Made by a program: the position numbers and the translations under genes
Source of the DNA: Tetrahymena elliotti 4EA
Lineage: Eukaryota > Ciliophora > Oligohymenophorea > Hymenostomatida > Tetrahymenidae
NCBI GenBank assembly: GCA_000231825.2
Contig: JH720344.1
Span: forward strand, 114,764-128,635
Length of the DNA stretch: 13,872 bases
Reading direction: 5' to 3'
The notes under the pieces: model-generated
What the model saw: only the letters and a program-made list of their open reading frames with translations
What the model was told of the DNA's origin: nothing
Database searches by the model: none
Part shown: piece by piece, positions 1 to 9,463 of the stretch
How the letters are laid out: the number at the start of each line of letters is the position of its first letter
How positions within the stretch are numbered: the stretch's first letter is position 1

Positions 1-479
1 TTAAATTTTATTTCTATTTCATTTTTTGTGGTAAAAATTTATAAAATGCTTTTATTAAATTTATCAATTTTTCAGTAAATAATTTTAGAAGATATATACT
101 CATAAACACAAGTTTTAATATTGAATATTTTTTTTACTTAATCACCTACTATGTGAATATAATTTTCATTATTCATATAGTATTGATGCTTAGATTAACT
201 TATCTTTTGTTGTTTGCTCCTTAGTCATAACTTATTTTTTATATTAAAAAATGTTAGATTAAATCAATTAAAAATAAGGTTATCTAAATATTTAAATTAA
301 ATTTAGGCGAATTAATTACTCTACATAAAGATTTAATATCTTTAAATTCCTACAGTATATTATTTCTCTTGATTTTAGAAATTTTTTGTAGTTTCTATTA
401 TATTTATTTTGCTATTAAGAGATGTCTTTAAAAATTTATTTTTAAGTAAAGTTTAATGTTAAAGTGTTTAGTGAATCAA
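1..479. other. AT-rich region without a recognised gene
   Basis: Very AT-rich sequence on both strands with homopolymer A/T runs. I see no reading frame with protein-like composition, no tRNA fold and no repeat continuing from the array to its right. It may be intergenic spacer. Confidence 0.5.
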
Positions 480-1225
480 TGTTATAAATATCTGAGCCAT
501 ACTACTATCATCATCTCGAATTTAATTGTTGCTTATATTTTAGAAAATCAAGTTTAAATATAATTAATAAAAATTTATAAATTTAGTTATTTTAATGTTA
601 TCTCATGTAAATTTCTAAATTTTTAAGTTGAATGCATTTACTTAAACCTAATCCTATTTCTGATACTCCTTCACTCCCAATTTAATTCCCGCTTGTATTT
701 TAGAAAATCAATTTAAACAAAAACTATGATTAAATTTTTCTAAAAATAATAAATAAAAATTACCCCATGCTAAATATCAAATTTGTACATTGAGTACATT
801 TACTTAATCCTCGTCCTATGACTGATGCTCTTTCATTCCCAATTTAATTGTCTCTTTCAATTTAGAAAATACAGTTAAATAAAACCATAATTACATTTTC
901 CTAAAATAATTAATAAAAGTTACCCCATGCTAAATATCAAATTTGTAAGTAGAGTACATTTACTTAATCCTATCCTATCCCTGATGCTCCTTCATTCCCT
1001 ATTTAATTGCGGTTTTTATTTTAGAAAATAATTTTATCTAAAAACTATAATTGAATTTTTCTAAAAATAATTAATAAAAGTTACAAAATTGTAAATATCA
1101 AATTTGTAAGTTGAGTACATTTACTTAATCCTCGTCCTATCATTGATGCTCCTTCACTCCCAATTTAATTACTGCTTTTATTTTAGAAAATAAAGTTAAA
1201 TTAAATTTTTCTAATTGGGCCAACC
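480..1225. repeat. Tandem array, five ~161-bp units
   Basis: Five head-to-tail copies are visible. A shared block beginning tttaatt and ending tttagaaaat starts at 521, 681, 843, 1002 and 1164 (spacings 160, 162, 159 and 162). A second anchor, catttactta, lies at 635, 797, 957 and 1118. The first copy (from about 480) is the most diverged, and copies 3-5 are the most alike. Read on the minus strand in the ciliate code, each unit carries a block of about 16 codons resembling FSKIKAxIKLGxKEHQ. Each unit also has a donor-like GTAAATGT, and most have a TTTTAG acceptor-like site about 63 bases further along. The unit could be a decayed or duplicated terminal exon, or simple non-coding satellite-like DNA. 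The repeat itself is certain; its role is not. Confidence 0.85.
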
Positions 1226-1406
1226 CTAAAAATTTCTTAAGGAGGTAGAGTAGTGATTTAAATTTTTTCAGTCTAAAATTGAATTTACAAGTGTGGATTT
1301 TCTGTAAATTTTCCAAATTATTGCATAAATCAAAATATAATACTATCTCTGCTAAAATAGCATACAATCCAAAAAAAGATAAAGGAAATAATAGGGCAGT
1401 ACCCAT
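1140..1406 (-). CDS. Doubtful small membrane-protein-like ORF, 88 aa
   Basis: Not recognised. An ATG (1404-1406) opens an 88-codon frame ending in TGA at 1140-1142. An in-frame TGA lies a short way upstream, so no longer start exists without an intron. Residues 4 to 25 are strongly hydrophobic (LLFPLSFFGLYAILAEIVLY), like a signal anchor or single membrane segment, and are followed by a basic, leucine-rich tail. The frame contains no TAA or TAG at all, unlike the two confident genes here, and its base composition is richer in G+C than the flanks. Its last ~16 codons (FSKIKAVIKLGVKEHQ) lie in the fifth copy of the tandem repeat, and related peptides can be read from the other copies. It could be a real small gene, the 3' remnant of a larger one, or chance. 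Confidence 0.3.
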   Translation of the reverse strand: MGTALLFPLSFFGLYAILAEIVLYFDLCNNLENLQKIHTCKFNFRLKKFKSLLYLLKKFLGLAQLEKFNLTLFSKIKAVIKLGVKEHQ

Positions 1407-1877
1407 ATTTGAGTCAATCAATTTTATTTTACTTTTTTAGAAACTAATTTTTATCTTTTAAGAATATTTAAAATACTAAAAATTTTTATTATTACAAAAG
1501 TTGTATCAAGAGCAAATTTTATATTTTAAAGACTTCAAATTATTAAACTTACCTATTTTATTAAATTGAAAGACATATATTAAGGTAATCATAACTAAAT
1601 CTTTAAAGAATTGATAACAATTTACAATATATCTTGAAATGACAAAAGTTAGCTATTAAACATTTTTTAACAAGACAAAGAGAAAAAAAGTAATTTTTTA
1701 AGTTAAAATAGATTTTATTTTTAATTTGATAAACATAAATAATATATAAATCTTATTTTAGATAACAATGCATAATATTCTATATTTTAATTAGTAATTT
1801 TAGCATTCAATAATCTTTATTTTTTAGTAACTTAAATATTTTCAACAATATGAAACTTGAATTTAATTGGTAACATC
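1407..1877. other. AT-rich 3' flank of the channel gene
   Basis: About 470 bases between the TGA of the channel gene and the small ORF, dominated by A/T runs. I see no coding frame, RNA fold or repeat. It presumably holds the 3' untranslated region and cleavage site of the channel transcript. Confidence 0.5.
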
Positions 1878-4800
1878 TCATTTTATTTCAAAATTAACAC
1901 GTAAAGATTATGATTATATGGTTTCAGGAGGAACAATATTTGGATCAAAGAATATGCTGTCTTCTTCTTCCTCTTCATATTAATTTTTGTTTAAATTTTA
2001 CTGTTCTTATGTACTTTAATCAAAAATAGTATCATTGTTTTATGAGTTTAAAACCACATCTGCATATTTTTTCCATACTTGCAAAACAAGTGATGCATAA
2101 AGCTTTTTTATTTATATAAAGTAATTTAGTAAATTTACTTTTTAATAATATTTTACTTAATTTTTAATTGGGTTGTATACTTTCCATCTTCTTCTTAAAC
2201 TGAGTTATGAGAGTTCTAGATCCTATTTCATTTTTAAAGTAAACATTACACAATATTTATTTGAATATTTTGGTTACTTCAGCAGTAAAGTTTTGAAAGA
2301 TTGAAGAACTCATATTATTGAATGAGGACATTGACCCATAACAATAATTTTGATCAGTTTGAATTCTGTTAAACTTTTCACTCACTAAGTAAAAGAGAAG
2401 ATCTTTGTAGTAAAGACATTAATCTTCATTAATTTTAATTCTCATGTTCATAATTCTTTTCTGATACTGAATTTTAGAGACTTTTTTGTTTTTCTTGCTT
2501 TAATTTATTTGTTCTTCTTCTTCAACTTAATTTAAAAATAAAACCTTTAATAAATGAAATATTTTTATTTTATTTTACCTGCTTTATCAAATTTGACTAA
2601 GAAGTAGATCAGGTTTGAGGATTTCATGAGTGAGGGGTTCTATGGATACTTGTATTTATCCCAAATACTCTCAAATAGAGTGACAATTTACTTATATTTA
2701 TTTTTAGCTTGGGCTGATTCATTTAAGTCGAATTTACGAATAATATCCAAAATAATAACAGAATTAAATATTCCATTGCATGAGTATATAATTATTAAAT
2801 ATACTATATTTTTGTAACCTTAATTTGAGTCAATTAAAAATTAATTTGGATTAAGGTTAAAAATTATGAGTAAATACTCAATTATGCTCTTGCTTGAGTT
2901 TTCTAAATAATAAGATAAGCATACTATAATAGTCAATGATAAAATTAAAGTAATCATAGCCTATCTAAAGATGCATTTGTGAAATTTAATTATAGGAAAC
3001 ATGTATTTAGTCCTTAAGAGCATAGGAAGTTAAAGCAAAAATTGAATTTTTAGGCTCTCTTACTTTAGCAAATCAGAGAATATATTAAAAACAAGTACAA
3101 CTAAAAGACTGAAAGACTAAAAGAATAGAGTCTATTGTGTTTTAATAAAAAAATGTAATAATTATTTATATTTTCATTAAGGATGATGTTAAAATTAGAT
3201 TTTAATATAATAATATTTACCTTATTTAAAGTTGAGGAGCAAAAGAAAGGAGCAAGATTGTAAACTGAAATATGGATTAGGCAATAGATGATTATGATAT
3301 ATGTAAATCCTTAAATACATAAAGATTTAAGCTAACTCTATTCAACTGTTTGATATATTTGCTAATCTTCTGGTAAGTATTCTTCTATTAAGCCAATAAT
3401 AAAGAGTGAAAGGTAGAATAGACCTGTAAGGATAGAAATAGTCAAATTGTGATATTAACTCTTTAAAAATTTATAAAAAATGGACTATTGCTGATTTATA
3501 TTTTTTTATTTAATGAAATAAAAATTGAATTTATGATTGGCTATTTTTTATTTTATTGAAGTCCAAATTATATTTGGGTTCTAATATTTCAGCTGTTATT
3601 TGGTGTATTCTACTAGTATTGCACTCACAAAGAAGTTAACTGAAAATAGATAAAGCAATTAATTTATGAATTGCATAATATAGTCTTATTAATTTTCAAT
3701 AGAGGGTTGTACAAAAAGCACTAATATTAGGTAGATTGTTAAGAAAATAAATACTATTTGAAACAAAATTTTCTTTGAATTAGAAATAGCTTAAATAATA
3801 TCAGAAAGTCGCTTAATTCCAAAAGGTATCAAATACATTAAAAAAACAACTCTTAGGAATCCAAAATAAGTGCTTTAAATGAAAGGCTAAATAGCATAAA
3901 CAACTATGCAAATAGCAAAGAAAATAAAATTTCTCAGTGATTTTAATAAGTAAGATCTTCTATCAAAGAGTAATCCATAGCTTATACTATTAATTAGAAT
4001 TATTAATCCAAAGAAAGAAGGTTCAACAAATTTCTCAAAATAAGATACTATCGCAGTAAATTCATTATGATAATTTACTGAAAATGCAGAGCACATGAAG
4101 TAAAACACTTCTTTTATAGAAACTAATAAGTAAAATAGAGAAGTCATTTAGTAAAACAGTATTGAATTGACTATTTTAAAGCATACTTTTCTAAGTGAAC
4201 TCTTTTTAGAAAATAAAAAAAATGATTTAGAGCTTGCCTATCTTGAGTTATTTGAATGGTTAGAAATAAGGTTTCTATTAACAGATTAATTCATAGATTA
4301 TTAATTATTATTTAAATTTTATATGTCTTAGTTTGTGGTATCTTCTTATAAATCAGATTCATCTTGGAAGTTATTGTAGTTCTCACCTGTTTATTATATT
4401 TACTGATTATTTTACTCTGTATTCAAGGATTATAATATAGTCTCTTCATCTTCTTCTATTTCAAAAATCTCAGAGTACCTAAGCATCATTCCTTTCAGTA
4501 GTGGTGAAAAGAAAAAAAACATCAATACAGCAGGGAAGTAGGGAGAAATAGCTTTGGATGAATTACAGTCTATATAGGCAAGATAAATTATGAAGTTGAG
4601 GGAGACTATAGTTGTAAAATCTAGTAGTAAAGTAGCCAAATGATTAGATACAACTGCAAAATAACTCATGTGAGAGCATATACCATAAAAAATAAATATG
4701 GCATATAAACGATAGTAGCTAGGATTTATCATTATAAGAATATATAGTGTGTTTTTAAATATTGAGATTGAGCTAGACATTAGCTTATCAATAAGAATTT

Positions 4801-7800
4801 CATATAAAACGAAAAAGAGATTCAGGTATCTTAGACATGAAGCTGCTAAATGTAAAACTGGATTTAATTCAATATTCTGATAGGATGTTGTAGCTAAATA
4901 CTAAATTACTGAATACAAGATAATTGAAATAGCTTAAATAATAGAATATAAGGCTTTGTTATCATACATGTTACTCATATGAGGGTATTATTTCCATATA
5001 GCTAGTTTCCCTAAACTGTAATGAGGTCCTACATACTCATAATACTGCTCTTAGCTTACTTTCTAAACAATACTAAGTAGATTTTCTACAATTAATTTCA
5101 AGAAAAATAAGCAGACTAAAGCACAAGAAAAAGTGAAGTAAATTTAAGGTTAAGTTAAATTAAATCCTTCTTGAGTTGCATTTGAATTAATGTTTTCACC
5201 AGTTTGATAAATTGTCAAAACATAATATCTAAAATACTCTATAGAGCTAAATGAAAAAATACCTTTAGGAGAGAGTTCAGTTAAGTTAAATACATTAAAG
5301 CTTATGTTAAAAAGCATAATCAAAATAACTAAGAAACCAAATATCTCTAAATTAGGCTTGAAAGAAGATTGCAAAACATCAGTAATACTTCTTATTCTTA
5401 TTGAAAGAGCACTCAAACTCCACAAAAAAATTAAAAATTACCCAAAAAATAAAATATTAAGAGAACTTGAATAAAAATTAGAAGCTTTTTCGTCAATAAA
5501 AAAGTTAGCAGCACTTAATACTAATCTATAGCAAATAGAAAAGTTAAAGCTTACCTACCTTTAAAATACTAAAGAAATGAAAGCAGATAAAATCAAATAA
5601 GAAGAAACCAAATATTAAGGTATCAAGTTTGGATGCTAAGGTATTATGTATCCAAATAAAACACAATTAACAAGTATCAAAATCTTGTGAATAAAACCGA
5701 CATTTTGAAGAGCTCTAGCTTATTATAGTGTTGATGAATTTTACTGAATTCTGCCAGTTAAATTGTTTAAATCACTTAAGCTTAAAGGATTGTCTTAACC
5801 TATTTTAATTTTAAAAAAATTTAAATGATGAAAAATATTATTCCAAAATTGATTATTTCTCTTTTGATATTTCGTTGGTTAAATAAAATTAATTTTAGAC
5901 TAAATTGGTGTATGAATAATTAATAATTTTATCTGTATTTTTATCTTTAAACTTTTAACTTAAATTTTTTTCAATTAATTGTGTAAGAATAAATTTTGGT
6001 AAAACCATAATAAAATAAAATTTATTTTATTGAAAGTTGAAAATATTTTATGTAAATTATCTCTCTTATTTTAACATCAATTAATAATTTTTATTATTAA
6101 AAACTTTGCTAAATTATTTCTTTTCTTTTCTATTAGTAAAGAAATAAAGATTTTTTCTATTTTTTGATTCAAGTTAAAAATTGAAATACCAAAGTTATGA
6201 TAAATTTAAATTGAAGAGTTTTTTATTTAAAGTATTTGTTAATTTAAAGTTTAGATAATTAACAATATGTGAAAAAATAATTAAATTACTTTGGATGTTC
6301 ATTTGTTAAGAGTCAATCAGCCCATCTTGCTGTTAATTTTTTATTGATTGTGATTGTTAAAGAGAATTCTTTTTTTGAGGTTTAGATATAATATTATTTT
6401 TTGGAGTATTTTAATTATCATTTGAAGAAGGTATGTCATCTTTTAATTGCTCAGATAATATTTAAATATCATGGAATAATTTATTATCTTTATTGCAACC
6501 AAATTAATGAGAACTTTCTTCACTTTTTAAATTTGCAAAAACTTAAGTTTCTGTATTTCTTCCAGTCATGGTGTAAGATTACTGCTCTGTTTACATAAAA
6601 TGTGCTTGTTCTGACTCATACTTAGTATTAGTTGCTTGATTAAAAAAGTTAGAAAATAACTCACTTGCGCTTTACTCGTTTTAGCTTCCTTTTTGATTCG
6701 AAAATATTTTTTCATAACTTTATTTCTTTTAGCCTTCTTCTTGCACCTTAAAAATAGAAAATTTTTTATCTCTATTCAAATTATCAGTTTGTTCTACTTT
6801 TTTTTACTCATCAGTTTTTTATTCTTAATCTACAATATAGTAATCATTTTTTTAATTCTTTTTGCTCTTTTCTTTTGAATCTTTATTGACTTAATTTTAT
6901 TACTTTTAGACAGTAGTATTTTTTTATTGCTAAGGATCAATTCTAGCTTAGAATAGATGTTTACTTAATTCAGTAGTTTGATCTTGTTGTAAAATAATCT
7001 CACAGTTATGTTCTTCACTTTCCTCATTATGGTCTTCTTAGTCATCATGGAATTGTTTTATATTTCTTTTACTATCATCTATACTACTAGGATCATTAGA
7101 GCTATGTATCATTTTAATTGAGTAGTTTAACTCATAGGAGTTGCTTCCACTAAATTATTTGGAATCAATACTCATCATACCATTTGCATTATTTTAACTT
7201 AGCTGATTATTATTATTTGTATTGTTATTATTGTTGTTACTTGTGTTACTGTTGAAATTATTATCATTCTAGCTCGATATTTTTTCTACACTAAGTTTAG
7301 AAAATCCAAAAGAATTAGTCTAATTAGAAGAGGTGAAATTCATTTCAATTATATCTGGTGTAGATGATTTCTTCTCACTTACAGCATTAACAACCTCTGG
7401 AGAATTGTAAGAATAGTTATCACTATTTGTGCCTCCTCCAACTATGACTATTCCTCCACTACTCTAGGGTTGATGTTCATTCTATTATTAGTTTATCTGC
7501 AGCATATTAGAAACAAAAAAGGTGCCTCCACTCTTATTATAAAATTCATCACAGTCTTTAGATTTGTTCTTCATCATTCTTAATTCAGCTGGTATTTAAT
7601 TTTCATCATAATTTTAGATTATCTCATCTCCATTATCACTTGCACTACTACTTTTACCATCCCCATTGTTATTATTATTCATTTTGTTATCAATATGAAA
7701 CATAGAATCTTCTACCTAATGATCAACCATAATGCTTTATTTCTTTTAAAATCTTTAAATAATTAATGTATTTTATGCAGGAGATTTTTATTCAAAGGCT

Positions 7801-8734
7801 TAATTGCCACCAACTGAATGCCCGAATTCTTCCTTATTAAATATATTCAACTACTATTATTGTTATTAAGGCTATTTCTCATTATTCTCATTATCATCTG
7901 TTTAATTTTATTAATATTTTTCATAATCCTACTCAATGGTTTATTTATTTTTCTCTTTTTTACTATTATCAAGATTGTCATCATATTCAACTTTTACTTA
8001 ATCTTAAGCAGTCTTTTCTTCTTCCTCTTCATTCTCTTCTATTTGTTCCTTTTTTTCTTATTTATTTTCTTCTTCGGCTTCATTCCTTTTAATAGCAGCT
8101 TATTACTAACTTGCATTATCAATCTAACTATTTTTATCTCTACCATCACAAATTTCATAATCGTCTTGAGAGATAGTTTTTTTTGATTTCACTTCATCTG
8201 TTTGACTAAACTAAATAGTGAATTAACTGCTGTTTGAAGAAGCTTCTATAATAGCATTTGATAATTATCTGTTCATTTAGTCTTTAGAAAATATCTAATT
8301 TCTTTTTGCTTATTGATCTTCTTCTGTTGCTAAGTGCTACTACTCTATATCTTCATACCTTTCATCGTTCTATAAAATATGCTCCTTATTGTAACTCTCT
8401 TCATGAAAATTAATATCATCAGAGTCCTCAATTTATTTGCTGATGCTAGTAAAGTTGTGTTTAGTCATTTAAGAAGATTCATCCTACATCTTATTATAAT
8501 TATCATCGTTTGTTTCAATCTTACTTTCTTCATTTTGAATGGATTCATCATTATTTACCTATTTACCGCTTTGATCTTCATATTTGTGATCCTATTACAG
8601 GTCCTCATCATCTTCATCTGTAATTCTAATTAAAAAATGAATAGAAATAGTATCAAAGATTGTATCTTAATTTTGTTTTTAATATTGATTTTCATTTACA
8701 TTCCACTTGCTTCAATCTTAACTTCTTGTGACAT
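1878..8734 (-). CDS. Four-repeat voltage-gated-type cation channel (alpha1-like), 2018 aa
   Basis: Six exons: 8734-8700, 8625-6290, 5799-3221, 3116-2579, 2525-2157 and 2077-1878. They total 6057 nt, with every junction in phase and a single TGA at 1878-1880. The start is ATG at 8732-8734 in an AAAATG context. Residues 1-790 are low-complexity and hydrophilic, with an E-rich stretch at ~194-230, six glutamines at 265-270 encoded by mixed TAA/TAG/CAA, and an N-rich run near 470-485. The rest is membrane protein. Repeat I has S1 ~830-845, S5 ~943-960, a pore helix and filter (LTIYQTGEN) at ~985-993, and S6 ~1010-1032. Repeat II spans ~1073-1240 and ends in an acidic patch. An N/Q-rich cytoplasmic loop follows (~1247-1330). 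Repeat III spans ~1335-1522. Repeat IV spans ~1575-1777, with S3 from 1651, S4 ~1676-1701, S5 ~1703-1721 and S6 ~1751-1777. After S6, residues ~1794-1829 (IWDKYKYP then LIYFLVKFD) follow the EF-hand-like segment of Cav/Nav C-termini, and IWKKYADVV (~1953) sits where an IQ-like site is expected. The inferred role is a Ca2+ or Na+ pore in the plasma or ciliary membrane. S4 charges are sparse. The exon structure is strongly supported; the ion and gating are not. Confidence 0.82.
5800..6289 (-). other. 490-nt intron joining the disordered and channel parts of the 2018-aa gene
   Basis: The donor GTAATTTAA follows exon sequence ending CAA A (phase 1). The acceptor AAAATAG precedes GT TAA GAC, rebuilding AGT (Ser) and placing residues NIQ-S-QDNPLS across the junction. 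At 490 nt it is much longer than the other introns here (53-184 nt). Splicing is required: the upstream frame runs open through the intron and only meets TGA at 5772-5774, already inside the channel exon in the wrong frame. The channel exon has no in-frame ATG until repeat II. Two separate non-overlapping genes therefore cannot be drawn. Another donor or acceptor in this AT-rich stretch remains possible. Confidence 0.7.
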
Positions 8735-9463
8735 TTTGTATATTGTTTTATGACTTTTTTTATTGAAATCTAAAGCTTTTTTCTATTTAAATCAACAAAA
8801 CTCAACTTAATTAAATGATTTAATAATTAAAATTTTTTTGCTGACTTTCTCTTTCTTATATTTTAAAAAGAAGAGATAACTAACTAACTATTCGTTTAAT
8901 AATAACATAGCCATTCATAAGAAAAGAAAGTTTTTTTATATTATTAACTTTCAGAACGATGAAAACAAGATGCTCATTTTAATCAAAAAAAAACTGGGCT
9001 CTTCTTTTCATACATTTCTGATGACCAAGTTTTTAATATAAATTTAAAACTCTAAATAACCTTTACCTTCATTAAAAATATAATGTAAAATAAAAATAAT
9101 ATACTTGAATCCTTTTAAAAATGAAATTAATTGCATAATCTCAAACTTAATCCTTTCGTCATATTAAAAGTTTAGAGAACTGAGGTAAGGCAGTATTTTA
9201 ATTAATTAATTAAATAAGTATTTAATTTGTAATATTTTCAATATATTTTATATTTTAAAAGTAAATAAAAATATTTAATATGGTTCTGTTATTTAATTTT
9301 TCAGTGTTATAATGAGTTGTTTTGAAAACTTAAAAAAGTGAATGAATATTTAATATTACCTTATAACAATAAATTTTTATAACTAAAACAATAAATCTAA
9401 TGCATTATTATCATCAAACAAAAACAAAATTTATTTTTAATATTATATTTAACTATATTCAAT
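8735..9463. other. Intergenic region between protease and channel genes
   Basis: About 730 AT-rich bases that should contain the 3' end of the protease transcript and the promoter and 5' leader of the channel gene. Small features are a triple TAAC direct repeat near 8876-8890 and a TTAA-rich run near 9199-9215. No conserved frame or RNA gene is apparent. Confidence 0.5.

Noticed and set aside
2626..2817. Plus-strand 63-codon ORF
   Set aside because: Antisense to channel exon 4, which encodes repeat IV S6 and the EF-hand-like segment in a phase-checked frame.
2954..3100. An earlier model ending the channel gene at TGA 2954-2956, using the acceptor at 3101-3102
   Set aside because: Using the upstream acceptor at 3117-3118 keeps phase and gives clear S3-S6 helices of repeat IV, a Cav-like post-S6 segment and three further in-phase exons.
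3887..5425. Three separate short minus-strand membrane ORFs (3887-4147, 4430-4780, 5150-5425)
   Set aside because: They share one frame and are separated only by TAA/TAG, which encode glutamine here. All are parts of channel exon 3.
6401..6598. Plus-strand 65-codon ORF
   Set aside because: Antisense to the last part of exon 2; no ATG-supported or motif-bearing product.
7818..8186. Plus-strand hydrophobic ORF rich in L, I and F, with similar ones at 6693-6878 and 8379-8633
   Set aside because: These are antisense shadows of the E/D/N/Q-rich exon 2 of the channel gene. GAA, GAT and AAT codons read backwards give TTC, ATC and ATT.
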